In this document: in pieces, positions 56,327 to 64,000 of the stretch
Layout of the letters: every line of letters begins with the position of its first letter
Position numbering within the stretch: position 1 is the first letter of the stretch
NCBI RefSeq assembly: GCF_003950315.1
Contig: NZ_NGJT01000005.1
Location: 1-64,000 of the forward strand
From: Vagococcus bubulae
GTDB taxonomy: Bacteria; Bacillota; Bacilli; Lactobacillales; Vagococcaceae
DNA length: 64,000 bases
Direction of reading: 5' to 3'
Made by a program: the position numbers and the translations under genes
Notes under the pieces: generated by a model
Databases searched by the model: none
The model's input: only the letters and a program-made list of their open reading frames with translations
Told to the model about the DNA's origin: nothing

Positions 56327-56374
56327 ATGATAGTAGCAAATCACACAAAAACATGGCAAAACTGGCAAAGATGA
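56327..56374 (+). CDS. trpL: trp leader peptide (MIVANHTKTWQNWQR)
   Basis: A 15-codon frame starts with ATG 56327, 8 bp or so after AAAGGA, and ends in TGA at 56372-56374. It contains two Trp codons (56354-56356 and 56363-56365) close together before the stop, a strong enrichment for so short a peptide. Mutually exclusive hairpins and a terminator before trpB follow. This is the arrangement of ribosome-mediated attenuation. Confidence 0.82.
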   Translation: MIVANHTKTWQNWQR

Positions 56375-56515
56375 AGTTGTGTGTATGCTAAATTTGGCAT
56401 AGATGCAACTTTTAGAGTACTTTCTAAAAGCATCTATGTCGGTGATTATCTTTAAAATAGATAAAAGACCACACCGTCAATACAAGGACGGTGTGGTCTT
56501 TTTTAGAAGTACTCT
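56374..56515 (+). promoter_or_regulatory. Transcription attenuator of trpB
   Basis: Hairpin 1 (56374-56412: AAGTTG with CAACTT, inner TATGC/GCATA) and hairpin 2 (56398-56436: CATAGATGC with GCATCTATG plus TTTTAGA/TCTAAAA) share bases and exclude each other. The loop of hairpin 2 (AGAGTACTTTCTAAAA) is also complementary, with one bulge, to TTTTAGAAGTACTCT at 56501-56515, which overlaps the terminator's T run. A ribosome stalled at the Trp codons should block hairpin 1. The exact antitermination path is inferred. Confidence 0.72.
56463..56504 (+). terminator. Attenuator terminator before trpB
   Basis: A perfect 16-bp stem, AAAAGACCACACCGTC (56463-56478) with 56487-56502, ends in a T run, 55 bp before the trpB start. 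Confidence 0.92.
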
Positions 56516-56559
56516 CTTAGTTGAACAAATAAAAAAACAATATAAGGGAGAGTTTTATT

Positions 56560-57744
56560 ATGGAAAACAATCAAGGATTTTTTGGAAATTATGGTGGACA
56601 ATTTGTTCCCGAAGAAGTAAAAAAAGCATTGGATGAATTAAATGATTTCTATTTAAATACAAAAGACACTGCCGAGTTTAAGCAAGAATTATCAGAACTA
56701 TTAACAGATTACTCAGGACGACAAACTCCTCTTTATTTTGCTGAATCTCTCACTCGTCAATTGGGTGGGGCAAAAATTTATTTAAAAAGAGAAGACCTAA
56801 ATCATCTAGGTGCACATAAATTAAATAATGTGTTAGGGCAAATTTTACTAGCGAAACATATGGGAAAAACAAACATTATTGCCGAAACAGGAGCCGGTCA
56901 ACACGGTGTGGCAACGGCGGCTGCAGCTGCTAAATTCGGTATGACATGTACCGTATTTATGGGCGAAGAAGATATGCGAAGACAACGATTAAATGTTTTT
57001 AGAATGGAACTTCTTGGTGCAACAGTTCAAGAAGTCACTCAAGGTAATGGAACATTGAAAGAAGCGGTTGATGCAGCATTCGACTATTTTATCCAATATC
57101 TCGACGATACATTTTATGTCTTAGGTTCAGCAGTCGGCCCACATCCTTATCCAACCATTGTAAAAGATTTTCAAAGAATTATTAGTGAAGAAGCTAGGCA
57201 ACAAATACTTGAAAAAGAAGGTCGCTTACCTGACTATGTCATTGCTTGTGTTGGTGGTGGCTCCAATGCAATTGGTGCTTTTGCTGAATTCATTCCAGAT
57301 GAGTCTGTTGTATTAATTGGTGCTGAAGCAGCTGGAAAAGGAACTCATACAACAGAACATGCTGCTACCATGACAAAAGGAACGGTTGGTATTATTGATG
57401 GTATGCAGACCTACGGATTATTTGATGACGATGGAAACGTTTCTTCTGTTTATTCTATTTCTGCTGGACTTGATTACCCAGGAATTGGCCCAGAACATGC
57501 TTATTTAAGCGATACAAACCGAGCAACGTATGTTCCAATTACTGATCAAGAAGCAGTGGATGCTTTTGTCACTCTTTCAAAAGCAGAAGGCATTATCCCA
57601 GCCATTGAAAGTTCTCATGCCGTTGCTGAAGCAATCAAGTTAGCTCCTACATTAGATAAAGATAACATCATTATCATCAACGTCTCAGGACGTGGTGACA
57701 AAGATGTCGAACAAGTAGCAGAGTATTTAAATATAACCATTTAA
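56560..57744 (+). CDS. trpB: Tryptophan synthase beta subunit (stand-alone)
   Basis: A 394-residue fold-type II PLP enzyme. The PLP Lys is at 87, as in the Salmonella enzyme, the catalytic Glu is at 109 (AETGAGQHG), and the phosphate-binding GGGSNAIG and C-terminal NVSGRGDKD are intact. It joins indole and serine to tryptophan. The motif around Lys87 reads [10 protein letters not shown], with Leu where Thr is usual (NHTGAHKINN). No trpA or other trp gene is in the window, so indole salvage is the simplest role. It is controlled by the upstream attenuator. Confidence 0.93.
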   Translation: MENNQGFFGNYGGQFVPEEVKKALDELNDFYLNTKDTAEFKQELSELLTDYSGRQTPLYFAESLTRQLGGAKIYLKREDLNHLGAHKLNNVLGQILLAKHMGKTNIIAETGAGQHGVATAAAAAKFGMTCTVFMGEEDMRRQRLNVFRMELLGATVQEVTQGNGTLKEAVDAAFDYFIQYLDDTFYVLGSAVGPHPYPTIVKDFQRIISEEARQQILEKEGRLPDYVIACVGGGSNAIGAFAEFIPDESVVLIGAEAAGKGTHTTEHAATMTKGTVGIIDGMQTYGLFDDDGNVSSVYSISAGLDYPGIGPEHAYLSDTNRATYVPITDQEAVDAFVTLSKAEGIIPAIESSHAVAEAIKLAPTLDKDNIIIINVSGRGDKDVEQVAEYLNITI

Positions 57745-57777
57745 ATCTTTTAGGTTAAACTATCAATTAAAAAAAAC

Positions 57778-57827
57778 AAAAATCCTGTAAAATCCGTTTA
57801 CTAGACAACGAATTTTACAGGATTTTT
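57778..57827. terminator. Bidirectional terminator between trpB and the aldehyde dehydrogenase
   Basis: AAATCCTGTAAAAT with ATTTTACAGGATTT and an inner CGTT/AACG stem; A-rich left flank and T-rich right flank. Confidence 0.92.
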
Positions 57828-59206
57828 CATTTTAGAACACGCTTAATCCATTTTAAATGGTTAGTTGTATAAGGTGGATAAATAAACGGAGTCTCTATTT
57901 TAGGTGAGGATAATACGGCTCGTTTATGTGAAAAAGTATCAAAGCTATATTTCCCATGATAGTTTCCTATACCAGATTCTCCTACCCCACCAAAAGGCAA
58001 ATGACCAGAGACAAGATGGAAAATGGTGTTATTAATACTAACACCACCTGATGAAGTATGTGATACTATTTTTTCTTGTTCCTTCTTATCTTGACTAAAC
58101 AAATAGAGTGCTAGTGGTTTAGGTCGGTCATTTATATGATGAATCACTTCATCTAACGATCGATAAGAAATAATAGGTAAAAGTGGCCCAAAAATTTCAT
58201 CGGTCATTAATGGGGATTCCCATGTAGAATCATATAATGTCGGTTCAATATAACAAGAAGCAGCATCATACATCCCACCACTAATTAACTCCGTTTTTGA
58301 TTCTTCCATTAAATGAATCAATCGTTTGGTATGTCGTTCATTAACAATTCGTGAAAAACTATTACTCTGTTTAATATTCGTGCCATAAAATTGTGTCACG
58401 GTTTTTTGACACTCATGAGTAAATTGATTTTTAACAGAATCATGCACCACCACATAATCAGGGGCGACACACGTTTGTCCTGCATTCATCATTTTTCCAT
58501 AGATAATTCGTCTTGCCGCTAACGAAACATCGGCTTTTTCTGTGACAATGGTTGGACTTTTTCCTCCAAGTTCTAACGTTATAGGAGTTAAATGATTTGA
58601 TGCAGCTTTCATCACACTTTTTCCAACTGTGGTACTACCTGTAAAAAAGATGTAGTCAAATGGTTGGGCTAATAGCTCAATAGTGGTTTCTTTTTCACCT
58701 AAAAAAATATCCACATAAGACGAAGGAAACACTTGATGTATCATCTTTTCTATCACCATTGAAAAATTTGGAACCAGTTCTGATGGTTTTAAAATAGCCG
58801 TATTTCCCGCAGCTATCGCTCCTACCAATGGTTCGATTAATAATTGAAACGGATAATTGAATGGCCCAATAATCAATACAACACCATAAGGCTCACTAAT
58901 AACTCGGCTTTTAGAAGGAAGTAAGAATAAAGGCGTTGGCTTTTTTTCCTCTTTCATCCATTTTTTTAATGACTTTTGAGTTGTACGAATACTATTTAAA
59001 ACAAATCCTATTTCTGTCGCATAAGTTTCTAATGGATGTTTCCCTAAATCTTGTTGTAGCGCTTCAATCATTTCTGTTTCATAAGATAATATAGCCAATC
59101 TTAATTTTTCTAATTGTTCTAGTCGAAAACTTAATTCTTTGGTTTGCTGTGAGTAAAAAAAAGTACGTTGGTTTTGCAAGACTGTTTGAACCGTTTTAGT
59201 CATCAT
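57827..59206 (-). CDS. Aldehyde dehydrogenase (class 3, NAD(P)-dependent)
   Basis: A 459-residue class 3-type aldehyde dehydrogenase, resembling YwdH/AldH. It has IGPFNYPFQL (oxyanion Asn), FFTGSTTVGK, LELGGKSP (catalytic Glu) and NAGQTCVAPDYV (catalytic Cys). Unlike most class 1/2 enzymes it has a short N-terminus and ends in a basic, hydrophobic stretch (HLKWIKRVLK). It oxidises medium/long-chain or aromatic aldehydes in this family. Several ATGs cluster at the start; ATG 59206 is best spaced from AAGGAGA. Confidence 0.88.
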   Translation of the reverse strand: MMTKTVQTVLQNQRTFFYSQQTKELSFRLEQLEKLRLAILSYETEMIEALQQDLGKHPLETYATEIGFVLNSIRTTQKSLKKWMKEEKKPTPLFLLPSKSRVISEPYGVVLIIGPFNYPFQLLIEPLVGAIAAGNTAILKPSELVPNFSMVIEKMIHQVFPSSYVDIFLGEKETTIELLAQPFDYIFFTGSTTVGKSVMKAASNHLTPITLELGGKSPTIVTEKADVSLAARRIIYGKMMNAGQTCVAPDYVVVHDSVKNQFTHECQKTVTQFYGTNIKQSNSFSRIVNERHTKRLIHLMEESKTELISGGMYDAASCYIEPTLYDSTWESPLMTDEIFGPLLPIISYRSLDEVIHHINDRPKPLALYLFSQDKKEQEKIVSHTSSGGVSINNTIFHLVSGHLPFGGVGESGIGNYHGKYSFDTFSHKRAVLSSPKIETPFIYPPYTTNHLKWIKRVLK

Positions 59207-59294
59207 TCTCATTCTCCTTATTTTAGGATGATTACTTACAGTGTAGCAAATAAAAAAGAAAAAAACCGATATCAGCTTTTTTCTTTAATGTTAT

Positions 59295-60137
59295 TTATAT
59301 CCAACCATTTCTCTTTAAGCTATTAGCAATACCATCATCGTCTGCACTATCAGTGATTTCTGAAGCTATTTTTTTCAAATTATCTGTAGCATTATCCATA
59401 GCTATCCCATAATCCACTGCTTCAAACATAACAATATCATTGTCACCATCACCAAACGCAATTGTTTGTTCTTTTGTCATACCTAATTTTTCTAATACAA
59501 ACTCAATAGCATTTTTCTTATCAACACCTTTTACTGCAATTTCTCCACTTTGTGGACCAAATAATTCGACAGTTGAATGATACATGTAACATTCGTCTCC
59601 AAATTTTTCAGCAATATCAGAAAAAGGAACGGTATTGTTGATAAATGATATTTTATTGACTGTTGTATAGTCAACCTCATCATGTTTATGTGATTCCAAT
59701 ACTTCTTCAAACCAAGCCATTTTATTGATTAAATCATCAAATGGCTCACCCGTATTTTCAGAGATTGTTTTCATCTCTTCTCTGATTTTTCGAACACAAT
59801 TGTCACTACCAAATAATCCATCATTTGTTTCTAAATAATACCCAATGTCATTTTCTTTAAAATAAGTCAAGATATGGTGAACCACTGTCTCATCCATTGT
59901 TTGATGTTTAACAACTTCATCATCTATTACGATGTAGCCCCCACCTGCACCAATGATACCATCAAAGCCTACTTCCAAAATGCTGTCTAGAATTTCTGGT
60001 TTTGATCGTCCTGTACAAATGTAAGTCAAATTCCCTTTATCTCTAAAAGCTTGAATACTTTCTTTACTTGAAGCTAACACCTGACCACTACTATCACAAA
60101 GTGTGCCGTCTATATCAAAAAAAGCAATTTTCTTCAT
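59295..60137 (-). CDS. Cof-type HAD-superfamily phosphatase
   Basis: A 280-residue HAD hydrolase. Motif I is FFDIDGTLCDSS at about 6-17, motif II YICTGRSKPE, and motif IV FGDGDNDIVMFEA. A C2 cap lies between. Likely a sugar-phosphate or cofactor phosphatase; the substrate cannot be read. It follows the GH1 gene in the same direction, but an intervening terminator (60168-60205) suggests partly separate expression. Confidence 0.88.
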   Translation of the reverse strand: MKKIAFFDIDGTLCDSSGQVLASSKESIQAFRDKGNLTYICTGRSKPEILDSILEVGFDGIIGAGGGYIVIDDEVVKHQTMDETVVHHILTYFKENDIGYYLETNDGLFGSDNCVRKIREEMKTISENTGEPFDDLINKMAWFEEVLESHKHDEVDYTTVNKISFINNTVPFSDIAEKFGDECYMYHSTVELFGPQSGEIAVKGVDKKNAIEFVLEKLGMTKEQTIAFGDGDNDIVMFEAVDYGIAMDNATDNLKKIASEITDSADDDGIANSLKRNGWI

Positions 60138-60167
60138 ATTTATCTCCCCTTATTTATTTATTTTTTT

Positions 60168-60205
60168 GAAAAAATCAAGTCTAGATAAATTATCTAGACT
60201 TGTTT
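60168..60205 (-). terminator. Terminator after the 6-phospho-beta-glucosidase gene
   Basis: CAAGTCTAGA pairs with TCTAGACTTG (60176-60185 with 60193-60202). On the minus strand ATTTTTTC follows. Confidence 0.82.
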
Positions 60206-60221
60206 CATTTATTATACCATT

Positions 60222-61703
<1,482 letters not shown>

Positions 61704-61730
61704 CTATTATTCTATCTATATATTATTTAT

Positions 61731-63617
61731 TTAGCTAACAACAATTAATACTTCTTCTTCACCAGCAGTCACATTCTCTCCTTCACCAACTGCTTGGACA
61801 ACATCTAAAAAGTTTGGTGTGTTTGTCACAATGACTGGTGTGTATAAACTTAAACCTGCTTCAGTAATTTCTTGACGATTAAATGATAATAATTTATCAC
61901 CACGCGCTACGACATCGCCTTCTTTAACAAAGTATTCAAATCCTTTTCCATTTAACTCCACTGTATCTAATCCAACATGTATTAATAACTCCACCCCATC
62001 ATTTGAAACAAGGCCGATTGCATGTTTAGTTGGTGTTGTCATGGTAACTGTTCCATCAAAAGGTGCATAAACAAAATCACCTGCTGGGATAACACCTAAC
62101 CCTTTTCCAACAATTCCTGAAGCAAACGTTTCATCTGGACATGTTGCTAATTCTTTTATTTCACCAGTAAGTGGTGCGATGACTTTATGAGATTTATTTT
62201 CTACAATAGATGACTGATCTTCTGTAGTTGTTGACTCTTTATTTTCTACAGCGAATTCTTCTCCGGTATCAAAAGGCATAACAAGCGTCACGATTAGACC
62301 TACAACAAAACTTGCCAACACTCCAATAACCGCCCATAAGAAATTGTTAGTTCCTTTTTCGATATAAGTCGGTAAAGCTAATAGTCCAGGAACAGCAAAA
62401 CTAAATGTTTTTACCACAAATGTTCCATAAATTGCTCCACCAACAGCCCCACCAACCATACTAGCGTAAAACGGTTTTTTTAATTTCATCGTTACACCAT
62501 AAATAGCTGGTTCAGTTATTCCAAATAAGGCTGGGATAAAAGCTGATACGGCAATTTGTTTCATTTTTGTATCTTTTGTTTTAATTAACACGCCTAATGT
62601 TGCCCCAGCTTGAGCCAAGTTAGCAACTAAGTTAAGTGGTAACAACATAATGTCATAACCTAATTTGCCAAGACTTGCAAATGTTCCTGGGAAAAAAGCA
62701 TAATGCATCCCAGTCACAACAATTAATGGCATCAGACCACCCATTAATGCTCCAGCAACCGGTCCAGCAATTCCAAATAGTTTAGTAAAGAACATTTCAA
62801 GGTATGTTCCTATAAATGTACCAAGTGGTGCTATAAAGGCTAAAACAAGTGGTGCTGTGATTAACAAGGTTAACAATGGAACAAAGATAATGGTTAAAGA
62901 CTTAGGCACAATTTTTTTCGCGTATTTTTCAACATAACTCATCAACCATACACCCAAAATAATTGGTAACACAGACGAAGCATAATTATTCATTGGGATA
63001 TTTAAAAATCCTAAAAATGTCACACTACTTACTTCTCCGGCATCAGCTAAAGTCATAATCTGTGGATACATTAAAATACCGGCTAACGCTCCTGCCAAAG
63101 ATGGGTTCGTCTTAAATTTATTTGCTGCAGAGAACGCAACTAAGAATGGTAAAAAGTGGAACGTTGCATTCGATATGGCATCTAATATCATATACGTTGA
63201 GCCTTCTGCGTTTAGCATATTAGCCCAAACTAAGATAGCCATAATTCCTTTTAATAACCCACTACCTGTAATCGCTGCTAAAATTGGTGTGAAAATACCT
63301 GATATCACATCAAATATTTTATCTAACACATTTCCAGAAGATGATGGTTGGGCAGCTTCTTCACTGATACTTCCGTGAGTGATTTGATCCACTTCTTGGA
63401 ATACATTTGCCACTTCACTACCAATAATGACTTGGAACTGTCCACTTTGAAATTGCGCTCCCATCACACCATCTAATTGTTTGATTGCTTCAATATTAAT
63501 TTTTTTACTATCTGCTACGTTAAATCTTAGTCTAGTAATACAATGCCAATTTTGGGTAATATTTTCTTTGCCACCCATTTCTCTAACAATATTTTCTGCT
63601 AACTCACGATTATTCAT
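61731..63617 (-). CDS. Beta-glucoside PTS transporter, EIIBCA fusion
   Basis: A 628-residue single-chain permease with order IIB-IIC-IIA. The IIB phospho-Cys is at about 26 in HCITRLRF. The IIC membrane domain covers about 95-460 and includes GITEPAIYGVTMKLKKPF. The IIA domain (about 480-628) has its phospho-His in LLIHVGLDTVELNG. It takes up and phosphorylates beta-glucosides using phosphoenolpyruvate via HPr. A LicT-type antiterminator gene lies upstream, with an RNA switch between. Confidence 0.93.
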   Translation of the reverse strand: MNNRELAENIVREMGGKENITQNWHCITRLRFNVADSKKINIEAIKQLDGVMGAQFQSGQFQVIIGSEVANVFQEVDQITHGSISEEAAQPSSSGNVLDKIFDVISGIFTPILAAITGSGLLKGIMAILVWANMLNAEGSTYMILDAISNATFHFLPFLVAFSAANKFKTNPSLAGALAGILMYPQIMTLADAGEVSSVTFLGFLNIPMNNYASSVLPIILGVWLMSYVEKYAKKIVPKSLTIIFVPLLTLLITAPLVLAFIAPLGTFIGTYLEMFFTKLFGIAGPVAGALMGGLMPLIVVTGMHYAFFPGTFASLGKLGYDIMLLPLNLVANLAQAGATLGVLIKTKDTKMKQIAVSAFIPALFGITEPAIYGVTMKLKKPFYASMVGGAVGGAIYGTFVVKTFSFAVPGLLALPTYIEKGTNNFLWAVIGVLASFVVGLIVTLVMPFDTGEEFAVENKESTTTEDQSSIVENKSHKVIAPLTGEIKELATCPDETFASGIVGKGLGVIPAGDFVYAPFDGTVTMTTPTKHAIGLVSNDGVELLIHVGLDTVELNGKGFEYFVKEGDVVARGDKLLSFNRQEITEAGLSLYTPVIVTNTPNFLDVVQAVGEGENVTAGEEEVLIVVS

Positions 63618-63664
63618 CGTTTTCTCCTCCTAGGATAACTCGTTAAGTTTTATTTTTTTTCAAA

Positions 63665-63728
63665 CAAAAAACCTAAACAAACAAACGCAACACAACACTT
63701 GTGTTTACGAAATGCTTGTTTAGGTTTA
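63665..63728 (-). terminator. Leader terminator upstream of the beta-glucoside PTS gene
   Basis: On the minus strand AAACCTAAACAA (63728-63717) pairs with TTGTTTAGGTTT (63680-63669), followed by TTTTGTTTG. It blocks read-through from the antiterminator gene unless an antiterminator forms. Confidence 0.85.
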
Positions 63729-63755
63729 TGCCAATAACTGTTGCACGCCTAATCC
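63723..63755 (-). promoter_or_regulatory. Candidate ribonucleic antiterminator (RAT) for LicT-type protein
   Basis: On the minus strand this element begins GGATT at the licT-like stop and ends TGGCATAAACC; its 3' end overlaps the 5' arm of the leader terminator, as in the B. subtilis bglP leader. The fit to the BglG/LicT consensus (GGATTGTTACTG to GGCAAAACC) is only partial, so it rests mainly on position. Confidence 0.45.
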
Positions 63756-64000
63756 AATGCTTGAGTATCAGAAACTACTCGTTCAATATGTATAATTAAA
63801 TAAACTAACTCATCATTACTCACTTCTAACCCATAATCCGATTGCAACATTTCTTTGATAACTAAACTACATGCGTAACTCTTAGGGTATTGTTCTTTTA
63901 TAATGTCAAATAATTTCTCATTTTCATTACTTTGTTGCGTTTGATTATGTAACTGTCGATTCATAAAATAACGTATATGGGTAACAAATCGTGAATAATT
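63749..64000 (-). CDS. licT: BglG/LicT-family transcriptional antiterminator, C-terminal part (5' end outside window)
   Basis: The frame stays open to the right window edge; 84 codons are visible. They form the second PTS regulation domain: RFVTHIRYFMNRQL with the first PRD2 His, and YLIIHIERVV with the second. The N-terminal RNA-binding domain and PRD1 lie beyond the window. Such proteins bind nascent RNA to prevent termination upstream of a beta-glucoside PTS gene, which is the next gene here. Phosphorylation of PRD histidines by the PTS sets activity. Confidence 0.85.
   Translation of the reverse strand, partial: NYSRFVTHIRYFMNRQLHNQTQQSNENEKLFDIIKEQYPKSYACSLVIKEMLQSDYGLEVSNDELVYLIIHIERVVSDTQALD

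Noticed and set aside
56403-56636. Open frame through the trpB leader into the trpB start
   Set aside because: It begins with TTG or a poor site, runs through the attenuator terminator and overlaps trpB in another frame.
59253-59283. A/T-flanked hairpin after the HAD gene as terminator
   Set aside because: The central CCGATATCAGC pairs poorly apart from GATATC, so I do not list it as a terminator.

Overview
The window is a low-GC, densely coded Firmicutes chromosome segment. Its gene content and order (rnc-smc-HAD-ftsY, metG-tatD-rnmV-rsmA, opp, heterodimeric exporter, YueI, DUF1054 and DUF2871 proteins, ECF S components, T-box, THF riboswitch) fit Lactobacillales. I favour Vagococcus or a close Enterococcaceae relative, but this is inferred from gene content and not from a search.

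Layout. 1-295 is the right end of an IS1182-family element. 308-9437 (minus) is a myo-inositol catabolic operon, iolA-iolB-iolC-iolD-iolE-SSS transporter-iolG-PTS IIB-like protein, read toward the IS. The DeoR-type regulator iolR (9662-10417) is divergent, with back-to-back consensus promoters and IolR-like repeats between them. No iolJ aldolase is seen before the IS. 10464-16806 (minus) is rnc-smc-HAD-ftsY (RNA processing, chromosome condensation, protein targeting). 16920-22579 (minus) is oppDFBCA, followed upstream by a 423-bp AT-rich gap. YitT and aspS (with an Asp T-box leader) come next.

26078-28521 holds two convergent cell-wall genes (SH3b-amidase; coiled-coil/3D protein) sharing one perfect terminator. 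28668-32676 (plus) holds a nucleoside deoxyribosyltransferase and a heterodimeric ABC exporter with one degenerate ATP site. 32734-36397 holds a LURP-one-like protein, a YjjG-type nucleotidase, folT behind a THF riboswitch, mgsA, and an orphan MsmK/UgpC ATPase. 36447-42153 (minus) holds an ECF S component with an operator-like palindrome on its -10, then rsmA, rnmV, tatD, metG and yktB. 42236-44614 is a MmgE/PrpD enzyme with an AEC-family transporter.

44859-47688 (plus) is a TetR-DUF2871-permease-ATPase cassette with near-identical palindromes before tetR and before the permease. 47832-51002 (plus) is a GT2/large membrane protein/GtrA three-component glycosylation cassette. An RpiR regulator follows, then a Fur-box-preceded siderophore ABC operon (minus, 52012-55645). 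55788-57744 holds YueI and a stand-alone trpB behind a ribosome-mediated attenuator with a 15-residue leader peptide containing two Trp codons. 57827-64000 (minus) holds an aldehyde dehydrogenase, a HAD phosphatase and a beta-glucoside module (GH1, PTS IIBCA, LicT-like antiterminator cut by the window edge).

The least ordinary parts are the trpL-trpB attenuator without other trp genes, the paired-operator TetR/DUF2871/ABC cassette, the palindrome-controlled ECF S component, and the IS-abutted inositol operon that carries an orphan PTS IIB-like gene.
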